Below, one piece after another: positions 36,601 to 50,714 of a stretch of DNA of 64,000 nucleotides; within the stretch, counting starts at the first letter, position 1, and each line of letters opens with the position of its first letter. Source of the stretch: Balanoglossus misakiensis. Taxonomy: Eukaryota; Hemichordata. Both the position numbers and the translations under genes were made by a program. The stretch covers positions 10,106,001-10,170,000 of the forward strand of contig CM082589.2 in the NCBI GenBank assembly GCA_040954595.2, given 5' to 3'. Under the pieces are notes generated by a model. It made no database searches, was not told the origin of the DNA, and saw only the letters and a list, made by a program, of their open reading frames with translations.

Positions 36601-37017
36601 GAAAACTTTATTATGCACATATGCCTATCTATGTGTTCTGCGCCTCACAACAGAATTCGGTAAATAAACGAGGCTGTTTGGAAGCAACCATGGAAATTTT
36701 ACAACTATCCGTCGATCTACAGAGTCTAGTGGAAAACGTTATTATGCGCATAGGCCTATATATGTGTTCTGCGCATCACAACAGAATTTTGTAAACAAAC
36801 GAGGCTGTGTTTGGAAGCAACCATGGAAATTTTAGAACTATCTCTCGATCTACAGAGTCTAGTGGAAAACTTTATTATGCACATATGCCTATCTATGTGT
36901 TCTGCGCATCACAACAGAAATCGGTAAATAAACGAGGCTGTTTGGAAGCAACCATGGAAATTTTACAACTATCCGTCGATCTACAGAGTCTGGTGGAAAA
37001 CTTTCTTATGCGCATAG
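30700..37017. repeat. Higher-order repeat, ~1,970 bp (15 monomers), three copies
   Basis: Landmark attttacagc at 32491, 34461 and 36431 gives a 1,970-bp period. The first copy is shortened by an 8-bp deletion near 32380 (local offset 1,962) and lengthened by an extra 390-bp trimer around 31260-31650. The third copy breaks off at 37018, where ggcctattacg replaces ggcatatgtatg. Private variants such as gatgtacagagtc at 33953 and 35923 tie copies together. Confidence 0.88.
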
Positions 37018-40000
37018 GCCTATTACGTGCTCTGCGCCTCACAACAGAATTCGGTAAATAAACGAGGCTGTTTGGAAGCAACCATGGACATTGTACAACT
37101 ATCCGTCGATCTACAAAGTCTAGTGGAAACGTTCTTATGCGCATAGGCCTATCAATGTGTTATGCGCATCACAACAGAAATCGGTAAATAAACGAGGCTG
37201 TATTTGGAAGCAACCATGAAATTTTACAACTATCCGTCGATCTACAGAGTCTAGTGGAAAAATGTCTCATGCGCATAGGCCTATCATGTGTTCTGCGCCT
37301 CACAACAGAAATCGGTAAATAAACGAGGCTGTTTGGAAGCAACCATGGAAATTTTACAGCTATCCGTCGATCTACAGAGTCTAGTGGAAAACGTTCTTAT
37401 GCGCATAGGCCTATCTATGTGTTATGCGCATCACAACTGAAATCGGTAAATAAACGAGGCTGTGTTTGGAAGCAACCATGGACATTTTAGAACTATCTCT
37501 CGATCTACAGAGTCTGTAGTGGAAAACTTTCTTATGCACATATGCCTATCTATGTGTTCTGCGCCTCACAACAGAATTCGGTAAATAAACGAGGCTGTTT
37601 GGAAGCAACCATGGAAATTTTACAGCTATCCGTCGATCTACAGAGTCTAGTGGAAAACGTTATTATGCGCATAGGCCTATATATGTGTTCTGCGCATCAC
37701 AACAGAATTTTGTAAACAAACGAGGCTGTGTTTGGAAGCAACCATGGACATTTTAGAACTATCTCTCGATCTACAGAGTCTATAGTGGAAAACTTTCTTA
37801 TGCACATATGCCTATCTATGTGTTCTGCGCCTCACAACAGAATTCGGTAAATAAACGAGGCTGTTTGGAAGCAACCATGGAAATTTTACAACTATCCGTC
37901 GATCTACAGAGTCTAGTGGAAAACGTTATTATGCGCATAGGCCTATATATGTGTTCTGCGCATCACAACAGAATTTTGTAAACAAACGAGGCTGTGTTTG
38001 GAAGCAACCATGGAAATTTTAGAACTATCTCTCGATCTACAGAGTCTAGTGGAAAACTTTATTATGCACATATGCCTATCTATGTGTTCTGCGCATCACA
38101 ACAGAAATCGGTAAATAAACGAGGCTGTTTGGAAGCAACCATGGAAATTTTACAACTATCCGTCGATCTACAGAGTCTGGTGGAAAACTTTCTTATGCGC
38201 ATAGGCCTATTACGTGCTCTGCGCCTCACAACAGAATTCGGTAAATAAACGAGGCTGTTTGGAAGCAACCATGGAAATTTTAGAACTATCCGTCGATCTA
38301 CAGAGTCTAGTGGAAAAATGTCTTATGCGCATAGGCCTATCATGTGTTCTGCGCCTCACAACAGAAATCGGTAAATAAACGAGGCTGTTTGGAAGCAACC
38401 ATGGAAATTGTACAACTATCCGTCGATCTAAAGAGTCTAGTGGAAAACGTTCTTATGCGCATAGGCCTATCTATGTGTTATGCGCATCACAACAGAAATC
38501 GGTAAATAAACGAGGCTGTATTTGGAAGCAACCATGAAATTTTACAACTATCCGTCGATCTACAGAGTCTGGTGGAAAACTTCCTTATGCGCATAGACCT
38601 ATTACGTGTTCTGCGCCTCACAACAGAATTCGGTAAATAAACGAGGCTGTTTGGAAGCAACCATGGACATTGTAGAACTATCCGTCGATCTACAAAGTCT
38701 AGTGGAAACGTTCTTATGCGCATAGGCCTATCAATGTGTTATGCGCATCACAACAGAAATCGGTAAATAAACGAGGCTGTATTTGGAAGCAACCATGAAA
38801 TTTTACAACTATCCGTCGATCTACAGAGTCTAGTGGAAAAATGTCTCATGCGCATAGGCCTATCATGTGTTCTGCGCCTCACAACAGAAATCGGTAAATA
38901 AACGAGGCTGTTTGGAAGCAACCATGGAAATTTTACAGCTATCCGTCGATCTACAGAGTCTAGTGGAAAAATGTCTCATGCGCATAGGCCTATCATGTGT
39001 TCTGCGCCTCACAACAGAAATCGGTAAATAAACGAGGCTGTTTGGAAGCAACCATGGAAATTTTACAGCTATCCGTCGATCTACAGAGTCTAGTGGAAAC
39101 GTTCTTATGCGCATAGGCCTATATATGTGTTCTAGGCATCACAACAGAATTTTGTAAACAAACGAGGCTGTGTTTGGTAGCAACCATGGACATTTTAGAA
39201 CTATCTCTCGATCTACAGAGTCTATAGTGGAAAACTTTCTTATGCACATATGCCTATCTATGTGTTCTGCGCCTCACAACAGAATTCGGTAAATAAACGA
39301 GGCTGTTTGGAAGCAACCATGGAAATTTTACAACTATCCGTCGATCTACAGAGTCTAGTGGAAAACGTTATTATGCGCATAGGCCTATATATGTGTTCTG
39401 CGCATCACAACAGAATTTTGTAAACAAACGAGGCTGTGTTTGGAAGCAACCATGGACATTTTAGAACTATCTCTCGATCTACAGAGTCTATAGTGGAAAA
39501 CTTTCTTATGCACATAGGCCTATCAATGTGTTCTGTGCCTCACAACAGAATTCGGTAAATAAACGAGGCTGTTTGGAAGCAACCATGGAAATTTTAGAAC
39601 TGTCCGTCGATCTACAGAGTCTAGTGGAAAACGTTCTTATGCGCATAGGCCTATATATGTGTTCTGCGCATCACAACAGAATTTTGTAAACAAACGAGGC
39701 TGTGTTTGGAAGCAACCATGGAAATTTTAGAACTATCTCTCGATGTACAGAGTCTATAGTGGAAAACTTTCTTATGCACATATGCCTATCTATGTGTTCT
39801 GCGCCTCAAAACAGAATTCCGTCAATAAACGAGGCTGTTTGGAAGCAACCATGGACATTTTAGAACTATTCGTCGATCTACGGAGTCTAGTGGAAAACTT
39901 TCTTATGCGCATAGGCATATGTATGTGTTCTACGCATCACAACAGAATTCGGTAAATAAACGAGGCTGTTTGGAAACAACCATGGAAATTTTTGAACTAT

Positions 40001-41229
40001 CCGTTGATCTAAAGTTGAAAAGTTTTTTATGCGCATAGGCCTATCTATGTGTTCTGCGCCTCACAACAGAAATCGGTAAATAAACGAGGCTGTTTGGAAG
40101 CAACCATGGAAATTTTACAACTATCTCTCGATCTACAGAGTCTATAGTGGAAAACTTTCTTATTCACATATGCCTATCTATGTGTTCTGCGCCTCAAAAC
40201 AGAATTCCGCAAATAAACGAGGCTGTTTGGAAGCAAACATGGAAGTTTTAGAACTATCTCTGGATCTACAGTGTATAGTGGAAAACGTTCATATGCGCAC
40301 AGGCCTATCTATGTGTTCTGCGCATCACAACAGAATTTTGTAAACAATCGAGGATGTGTTTGGAAGAAATCATGGAAATTTTAGAACTATCCGTCGATCT
40401 ACAGAGTCTAGTGGGAAACTTTCTTATGCGCATAGGCATATGTATGTGTTCAGCGCATCACAACAGAATTTTGTAAATGAACGAGGCTGTGTTTGGAAAC
40501 AACCATGGAACTTTTACAACTATCCGTCGATCTACGGAGTCTGGTGGAAAACTTTCTTATGCGCATAGGCCTATTGCGTGCTCTGCGCCTCACAACAGAA
40601 TTCGGTAAATAAACGAGGCTGTTTGGAAGCAACCATGGAAATTTTAGAACTATCCGTCGATCTACAGAGTCTAGTGGAAAAATGTCTTATGCGCATAGGC
40701 CTATCATGTGTTCTGCGCCTCACAACAGAAATCGGTAAATAAACGAGGCTGTTTGGAAGCAACCATAGAAATTGTACAACTATCCGTCGATCTACATAGT
40801 CTAGTGGAAAACGTTCTTATGCGCATAGGCCTATCTATGTGTTATGCGCATCACAACAGAAATCGGTAAATAAACGAGGCTGTATTTGGAAGCAACCATG
40901 GAATTTTACAACTATCCGTCGATCTACAGAGTCTGGTGGAAAACTTCCTTATGCGCATAGACCTATTACGTGTTCTGCGCCTCACAACAGAATTCGGTAA
41001 ATAAACGATGCTGTTTGGAAGCAACCATGGAAATTGTACAACTATCCGTCGATCTACAGAGTCTAGTGGAAAACGTTCTTATGCGCATAGGCCTATCTAT
41101 GTGTTATGCGCATCACAACAGAAATCGGTAAATAAACGAGGCTGTGTTTGGAAGCAACCATGGACATTTTAGAACTATCTCTCGATCTACAGAGTCTATA
41201 GTGGAAAACTTTCTTATGCACATATGCCT

Positions 41230-44200
41230 ATCTATGTGTTCTGCGCCTCACAACAGAAATCGGTAAATAAACGAGGCTGTTTAAAAGCAACCATGGAAAT
41301 TTTACAGCTATCCGTCGATCTACAGAGTCTAGTGGAAACGTTCTTATGCGCATAGGCCTATATATGTGTTCTGCGCATCATAACAGAATTTTGTAAACAA
41401 ACGAGGCTGTGTTTGGGAGCAACCATGGACATTTTAGAACTATCTCTCGATCTACAGAGTCTATAGTGGAAAACTTTCTTATGCACATATGCCTATCTAT
41501 GTGTTCTGCGCCTCACAACAGAAATCGGTAAATAAACGAGGCTGTTTAAAAGCAACCATGGAAATTTTACAGCTATCCGTCGATCTACAGAGTCTAGTGG
41601 AAACGTTCTGATGCGCATAGGCCTATATATGTGTTCTGCGCATCACAACAGAATTTTGTAAACAAACGAGGCTGTGTTTGGAAGCAACCATGGACATTTT
41701 AGAACTATCTCTCGATCTATAGAGTCTATAGTGGAAAACTTTCTTATGCACATATGCCTATCTATGTGTTCTGCGCCTCACAACAGAATTCGGTAAATAA
41801 ACGAGGCTGTTTGGAAGCAACCATGGAAATTTTACAACTATCCGTCGATCTACAGAGTCTAGTGGAAAACGTTATTATGCGCATAGGCCTATATATGTGT
41901 TCTGCGCATCACAACAGAATTTTGTAAACAAACGAGGCTGTGTTTGGAAGCAACCATGGAAATTTTAGAACTATCTCTCGATCTACAGAGTCTAGTGGAA
42001 AACTTTATTATGCACATATGCCTATCTATGTGTTCTGCGCATCACAACAGAAATCGGTAAATAAACGAGGCTGTTTGGAAGCAACCATGGAAATTGTACA
42101 ACTATCCGTCGATCTACAGAGTCTGGTGGAAAACTTTCTTATGCGCATAGGCCTATTACGTGCTCTGCGCCTCACAACAGAATTCGGTAAATAAACGAGG
42201 CTGTTTGGAAGCAACCATGGAAATTTTAGAACTATCCGTCGATCTACAGAGTCTAGTGGAAAAATGTCTTATGCGCATAGGCCTATCATGTGTTCTGCGC
42301 CTCACAACAGAAATCGGTAAATAAACGAGGCTGTTTGGAAGCAACCATGGAAATTGTACAACTATCCGTCGATCTACAGAGTCTAGTGTAAAACGTTCTT
42401 ATGCGCATAGGCCTATCTATGTGTTATGCGCATCACAACAGAAATCGGTAAATAAACGAGGCTGTATTTGGAAGCAACCATGAAATTTTACAGCTATCCG
42501 TCGATCTACAGAGTCTAGTGGAAACGTTCTTATGCGCATAGGCCTATATATGTGTTCTGCGCATCACAACAGAATTTTGTAAACAAACGAGGCTGTGTTT
42601 GGTAGCAACCATGGACATTTTAGAACTATCTCTCGATCTACAGAGTCTATAGTGGAAAACTTTCTTATGCACATATGCCTATCTATGTGTTCTGCGCCTC
42701 ACAACAGAATTCGGTAAATAAACGAGGCTGTTTGGAAGCAACCATGGAAATTTTACAACTATCCGTCGATCTACAGAGTCTAGTGGAAAACGTTATTATG
42801 CGCATAGGCCTATATATGTGTTCTGCGCATCACAACAGAATTTTGTAAACAAACGAGGCTGTGTTTGGAAGCAACCATGGACATTTTAGAACTATCTCTC
42901 GATCTACAGAGTCTATAGTGGAAAACTTTCTTATGCACATAGGCCTATCTATGTGTTCTGCGCCTCACAACAGAAATCGGTAAATAAACGAGGCTGTATT
43001 TGGAAGCAACCATGAAATTTTACAACTATCCGTCGATCTACAGAGTCTAGTGGAAAAATGTCTCATGCGCATAGGCCTATCATGTGTTCTGCGCCTCACA
43101 ACAGAAATCGGTAAATAAACGAGGCTGTTTGGAAGCAACCATGGAAATTTTACAGCTATCCGTCGATCTACAGAGTCTAGTGGAAACGTTCTTATGCGCA
43201 TAGGCCTATATATGTGTTCTGCGCATCACAACATAATTTTGTAAACAAACGAGGCTGTGTTTGGTAGCAACCATGGACATTTTAGAACTATCTCTCGATC
43301 TACAGAGTCTATAGTGGAAAACTTTCTTATGCACATATGCCTATCTATGTGTTCTGCGCCTCACAACAGAAATCGGTAAATAAACGAGGCTGTTTAAAAG
43401 CAACCATGGAAATTTTACAGCTATCCGTCGATCTACAGAGTCTAGTGGAAACGTTCTTATGCGCATAGGCCTATATATGTATTCTGCGCATCACAACAGA
43501 ATTTTGTAAACAAACGAGGCTGTGTTTGGAAGCAACCATGGACATTTTAGAACTATCTCTCGATCTATAGAGTCTATAGTGGAAAACTTTCTTATGCACA
43601 TATGCCTATCTATGTGTTCTGCGCCTCACAACAGAATTCGGTAAATAAACGAGGCTGTTTGGAAGCAACCATGGAAATTTTACAACTATCCGTCGATCTA
43701 CAGAGTCTAGTGGAAAACGTTATTATGCGCATAGGCCTATATATGTGTTCTGCGCATCACAACAGAATTTTGTAAACAAACGAGGCTGTGTTTGGAAGCA
43801 ACCATGGAAATTTTAAAACTATCTCTCGATCTACAGAGTCTAGTGGAAAACTTTATTATGCACATATGCCTATCTATGTGTTCTGCGCATCACAACAGAA
43901 ATCGGTAAATAAACGAGGCTGTTTGGAAGCAACCATGGAAATTTTACAACTATCCGTCGATCTACAGAGTCTGGTGGAAAACTTTCTTATGCGCATAGGC
44001 CTATTACGTGCTCTGCGCCTCACAACAGAATTCGGTAAATAAACGAGGCTGTTTGGAAGCAACCATGGAACTTTTAGAACTATCCGTCGATCTACAGAGT
44101 CTAGTGGAAAAATGTCTTATGCGCATAGGCCTATCATGTGTTCTGCGCCTCACAACAGAAATCGGTAAATAAACGAAGCTGTTTGGAAGCAACCATGGAA

Positions 44201-45210
44201 ATTGTACAACTATCCGTCGATCTACAGAGTCTAGTGTAAAACGTTCTTATGCGCATAGGCCTATCTATGTGTTATGCGCATCACAACAGAAATCGGTAAA
44301 TAAACGAGGCTGTATTTGGAAGCAACCATGAAATTTTACAGCAATCCGTCGATCTACAGAGTCTAGTGGAAACGTTCTTATGCGCATAGGCCTATATATG
44401 TGTTCTGCGCATCACAACAGAATTTTGTAAACAAACGAGGCTGTGTATGGTAGCAACCATGGACATTTTAGAACTATCTCTCGATCTACAGAGTCTATAG
44501 TGGAAAACTTTCTTATGCACATATGCCTATCTATGTGTTCTGCGCCTCACAACAGAATTCGGTAAATAAACGAGGCTGTTTGGAAGCAACCATGGAAATT
44601 TTACAACTATCCGTCGATCTACAGAGTCTAGTGGAAAACGTTATTATGCGCATAGGCCTATATATGTGTTCTGCGCATCACAACAGAATTTTGTAAACAA
44701 ACGAGGCTGTGTTTGGAAGCAACCATGGACATTTTAGAACTATCTCTCGATCTACAGAGTCTATAGTGGAAAACTTTCTTATGCACATAGGCCTATCTAT
44801 GTGTTCTGCGCCTCACAACAGAAATCGGTAAATAAACGAGGCTGTATTTGGAAGCAACCATGAAATTTTACAACTATCCGTCGATCTACAGAGTCTAGTG
44901 GAAAAATGTCTCATGCGCATAGGCCTATCATGTGTTCTGCGCCTCACAACAGAAATCGGTAAATAAACGAGGCTGTTTGGAAGCAACCATGGAAATTTTA
45001 CAGCTATCCGTCGATCTACAGAGTCTAGTGGAAACGTTCTTATGCGCATAGGCCTATATATGTGTTCTGCGCATCACAACAGAATTTTGTAAACAAACGA
45101 GGCTGTGTTTGGTAGCAACCATGGACATTTTAGAACTATCTCTCGATCTACAGAGTCTATAGTGGAAAACTTTCTTATGCACATATGCCTATCTATGTGT
45201 TCTGCGCCTC
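41230..45210. repeat. Higher-order repeat, 1,848 bp (14 monomers), ~2.15 copies
   Basis: Landmark gctgtttaaaagc at 41541 and 43389, and ctagtgtaaaacg near 42384 and 44232, recur at 1,848 bp. A partial third copy extends to about 45210, where gaattcgg replaces gaaatcgg. Confidence 0.88.
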
Positions 45211-48200
45211 ACAACAGAATTCGGTAAATAAACGAGGCTGTTTGGAAGCAACCATGGAAATTTTACAACTATCCGTCGATCTACAGAGTCTAGTGGAAAA
45301 CGTTATTATGCGCATAGGCCTATATATGTGTTCTGCGCATCACAACAGAATTTTGTAAACAAACGAGGCTGTGTTTGGAAGCAACCATGGACATTTTAGA
45401 ACTATCTCTCGATCTACAGAGTCTATAGTGGAAAACTTTCTTATGCACATAGGCCTATCTATGTGTTCTGTGCCTCACAACAGAATTCGGTAAATAAACG
45501 AGGCTGTTTGGAAGCAACCATGGAAATTTTACAACTATCCGTCGATCTACAGAGTCTAGTGGAAAACGTTCTTATGCGCATAGGCCTATATATGTGTTCT
45601 GCGCATCACAAAAGAATTTTGTAAACAAACGAGGCTGTGTTTGGAAGCAACCATGGACATTTTAGAACTATCTCTCGATCTACAGAGTCTATAGTGGAAA
45701 ACTTTCTTATGCACATATGCCTATCTATGTGTTCTGCGCCTCAAAACAGAATTCCGTAAATAAACGAGGCTGTTTGGAAGCAAACATGGCAATTTTAGAA
45801 CTATCTCTCGATCTACAGAGTATAGTGGAAAACGTTCATATGCGCATAGGCCTATCTATGTGTTCTGCGCATCACAACAGAATTTTGTAAACAAACCAGG
45901 CTTTGTTTGGAAGCAACCATGGACATTTTAGAACTATTCGTCGATCTACGGAGTCTAGTGGAAAACTTTCTTATGCGCATAGGCATATGTATGTGTTCTA
46001 CGCATCACAACAGAATTCGGTAAATAAACGAGGCTGTTTGGAAACAACCATGGAAATTTTAGAACTATCCGTTGATCTAAAGTTGAAAAGTTTTTTATGC
46101 GCATAGGCCTATCTATGTGTTCTGCGCCTCACAACAGAAATCGGTAAATAAACGAGGCTGTTTGGAAGCAACCATGGAAATTTTACAACTATCTCTCGAT
46201 CTACAGAGTCTATAGTGGAAAACTTTCTTATTCACATATGCCTATCTATGTGTTCTGCGCCTCAAAACAGAATTCCGCAAATAAACGAGGCTGTTTGGAA
46301 GCAAACATGGAAGTTTTAGAACTATCTCTCGATCTACAGTGTATAGTGGAAAACGTTCATATGCGCATAGGCCTATCTATGTGTTCTGCGCATCACAACA
46401 GAATTTTGTAAACAAACGAGGCTGTGTTTGGTAGCAACCATGGACATTTTAGAACTATCTCTCGATCTACAGAGTCTATAGTGGAAAACTTTCTTATGCA
46501 CATATGCCTATCTATGTGTTCTGCGCCTCACAACAGAATTCGGTAAATAAACGAGGCTGTTTGGAAGCAACCATGGAAATTTTACAACTATCCGTCGATC
46601 TACGGAGTCTGGTGGAAAACTTTCTTATGCGCATAGGCCTATTACGTGTTCTGCGTCTCACAACAGAATTCGGTAAATAAACGAGGCTGTTTGGAAGCAA
46701 CCATGGAAATTTTAGAACTATCTCTCGATCTACAGAGTCTAGTGGAAAACGTTCTTATGCGCATAGGCCTATATATGTGTTCTGCGCATCACAACAGAAT
46801 TCGTAAACAAACGAGGTTGTTTGGAAGCAACCATGGAAATTTTACAACTATCCGTCGATCTACAGAGTCTAGTGGAAAAATGTCTTATGCGCATTGGCCT
46901 ATCATGTGTTCTGCGCCTCACAACAGAAATCAGTAAATAAACGAGGCTGTTTGGAAGCAACCATGGAAATTTTACAACTATCAGTCCATCTACAGAGTCT
47001 GGTGGAAAACTTTCTTATGCGCATAGGCCTATAACGTGTTCTGCGCCTAACAACAGAATTCGGTAAATAAACGAGGCTGTTTGGAAGCAACCATGGAAAT
47101 TTTACAACTATCCGTCAATCTACAGAGTCTAGTGGAAACGTTCTTATGCGCATAGGCCTATATATGTGTTCTGCGCATCACAACAGAATTTTGTAAACAA
47201 ACGAGGCTGTGTTTGGTAGCAACCATGGACATTTTAGAACTATCTCTCGATCTACAGAGTCTATAGTGGAAAACTTTCTTATGCACATATGCCTATCTAT
47301 GTGTTCTGCGCCTCACAACAGAATTCGGTAAATAAACGAGGCTGTTTGGAAGCAACCATGGAAATTTTACAACTATCCGTCGATCTACAGAGTCTAGTGG
47401 AAAACGTTATTATGCGCATAGGCCTATATATGTGTTCTGCGCATCACAACAGAATTTTGTAAACAAACGAGGCTGTGTTTGGAAGCAACCATGGACATTT
47501 TAGAACTATCTCTCGATCTACAGAGTCTATAGTGGAAAACTTTCTTATGCACATAGGCCTATCTATGTGTTCTGTGCCTTACAACAGAATTCGGTAAATA
47601 AACGAGGCTGTTTGGAAGCAACCATGGAAATTTTAGAACTATCCGTCGATGTACAGAGTCTAGTGGAAAACGTTATTATGCGCATAGGCCTATATATGTG
47701 TTCTGCGCATCACAACAGAATTTTGTAAACAAACGAGGCTGTGTTTGGAAGCAACCATGGACATTTTAGAACTATCTCTCGATCTACAGAGTCTATAGTG
47801 GAAAACTTTCTTATGCACATTTGCCTATCTATGTGTTCTGCGCCTCAAAACAGAATTCCGTAAATAAACGAGGCTGTTTGGAAGCAAACATGGAAATTTT
47901 AGAACTATCTCTCGATCTACAGAGTATAGTGGAAAACGTTCATATGCGCATAGGCCTATCTATGTGTTCTGCGCATCACAACAGAATTTTGTAAACAAAC
48001 CAGGCTTTGTTTGGAAGCAACCATGGACATTTTAGAACTATTCGTCGATCTACGGAGTCTAGTGGAAAACTTTCTTATGCGCATAGGCATATGTATGTGT
48101 TCTACGCATCACAACAGAATTCGGTAAATAAACGAGGCTGTTTGGAAACAACCATGGAAATTTTAGAACTATCCGTTGATCTAAAGTTGAAAAGTTTTTT

Positions 48201-49070
48201 ATGCGCATAGGCCTATCTATGTGTTCTGCGCCTCACAACAGAAATCGGTAAATAAACGAGGCTGTTTGGAAGCAACCATGGAAATTTTACAACTATCTCT
48301 CGATCTACAGAGTCTATAGTGGAAAACTTTCTTATTCACATATGCCTATCTATGTGTTCTGCGCCTCAAAACAGAATTCCGCAAATAAACGAGGCTGTTT
48401 GGAAGCAAACATGGAAGTTTTAGAACTATCTCTCGATCTACAGTGTATGGTGGAAAACGTTCATATGCGCATAGGCCTATCTATGTGTTCTGCGCATCAC
48501 AACAGAATTTTGTAAACAAACGAGGCTGTGTTTGGTAGCAACCATGGACATTTTAGAACTATCTCTCGATCTACAGAGTCTATAGTGGAAAACTTTCTTA
48601 TGCACATATGCCTATCTATGTGTTCTGCGCCTCACAACAGAATTCGGTAAATAAACGAGGCTGTTTGGAAGCAACCATGGAAATTTTACAACTATCCGTC
48701 GATCTACGGAGTCTGGTGGAAAACTTTCTTATGCGCATAGCCCTATATATGTGTTCTGCGCATCACAACAGAATTCGTAAACAAACGAGGTTGTTTGGAA
48801 GCAACCATGGAAATTTTACAACTATCCGTCGATCTACAGAGTCTAGTGGAAAAATGTCTTATGCGCATTGGCCTATCATGTGTTCTGCGCCTCACAACAG
48901 AAATCAGTAAATAAACGAGGCTGTTTGGAAGCAACCATGGAAATTTTACAACTATCAGTCCATCTACAGAGTCTGGTGGAAAACTTTCTTATGCGCATAG
49001 GCCTATAACGTGTTCTGCGCCTAACAACAGAATTCGGTAAATAAACGAGGCTGTTTGGAAGCAACCATGG
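45010..49070. repeat. Higher-order repeat, 2,104 bp (16 monomers), two copies
   Basis: Copy 1 45010-47113 and copy 2 from 47114 share the truncated monomer gttgatctaaagttg at 46071 and 48175. At 48738 copy 2 lost one 130-bp monomer, leaving the junction cgcatagccctatatatg; beyond it the offset is 1,974 until 49070. Confidence 0.85.
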
Positions 49071-50714
49071 AAATTTTACAACTATCCGTCGATCTACAGA
49101 GTCTGGTGGAAAACTTTCTTATGCGCATAGGCCTATAACGTGTTCTGCGCCTAACAACAGAATTCGGTAAATAAACGAGGCTGTTTGGAAGCAACCATGG
49201 AAATTTTACAACTATCCGTCGATCTACAGAGTCTAGTGGAAAACGTTATAATGCGCATAGGCCTATCTATGTGTTATGCGCATCACAACAGAAATCGGTA
49301 AATAAACGAGGCTGTATTTGGAAGCAACCATGAACATTTTACAACTATCCGTCGATCTACAGAGTCTAGTGGAAAACGTTCTTATGCGCATAGGCCTATA
49401 TATGTGTTCTGCGCATCACAACAGAATTCGGTAAACAAACGAGGTTGTTTGGAAGCAACCATGGACATTTTACAACTATCCGTCGATCTACACAGTCTAG
49501 TGGAAAAATGTCGTATGCGCATAGGCCTATCATGTGTTCTGCGCCTCAAAACAGAATTCCGTAAATAAACGAGGCTGTTTGCAAGCAAACATGGAAATTT
49601 TACAGCTATCCGTCGATCTACAGAGTCTAGTGGAAAACGTTCTTTTGCGCATAGGCCTATATATGTGTTATGCGCATCACAACAGAAATCGGTAAATAAA
49701 CGAGGCTGTATTTGGAAGCAACCATGGACATTTTACAACTATCCGTCGATCTACAGAGTCTTGTGGAAAACTTTCTAATGCGCATAGGCCTATTACGTGT
49801 TCTGCGCCTCACAACAGAATTCCGTAAATAAACGAGGCTGTTTGGAAGCAACCATGGAAATGTTAGAACTATCCGTCGATCTACAGAGTCTAGTGGAAAA
49901 ATGTCTTATGCGCATAGGCCTATCATGTGTTCTGCGCCTCACAACAGAAATCGGTAAATAAACGAGGCAGTTTGGAAGCAACCATGGAAATTTTACAGCT
50001 ATCCGTCGATCTACAGAGTCTAGTGGAAAACGTTCTTTTGCGCATAGGCCTATATATGTGTTCTGCGCATCACAACATAATTTTGTAAACAAACGAGGCT
50101 GTGTTTGGAAGCAACCATGGACATTTTAGAACTATCTCTCGATCTACAGAGTCTATAGTGGAAAACTTTCTTATGCACATATGCCTATCTATGTGTTCTG
50201 CGCCTAAAAACAGAATTCCGTAAATAAACGAGGCTGTTTGGAAGCAAACATGGCAATTTTACAGCTATCCGTGGATATACAGAGTCTAGTGGAAAACGTT
50301 CTTATGCGCATAGGCCTATATATGTGTTCTGCGCATCACAACAGAATTTTGTAAACAAACGAGGCTGTGTTTGGAAGCAACCATGGAAATTTTAGAACTA
50401 TCCGTTGATCTAAAGTTGAAAAGTTTTTTATGCGCATAGGCCTATCTATGTGTTCTGCGCCTCACAACAGAAATCGGTAAATAAACGAGGCTGTTTGGAA
50501 GCAACCATGGAAATTTTACAACTATCTCTCGATCTACAGAGTCTATAGTGGAAAACTTTCTTATTCACATATGCCTATCTATGTGTTCTGCGCCTCAAAA
50601 CAGAATTCCGCAAATAAACGAGGCTGTTTGGAAGCAAACATGGAAGTTTTAGAACTATCTCTCGATCTACAGTGTATAGTGGAAAACGTTCATATGCGCA
50701 TAGGCCTATTTATG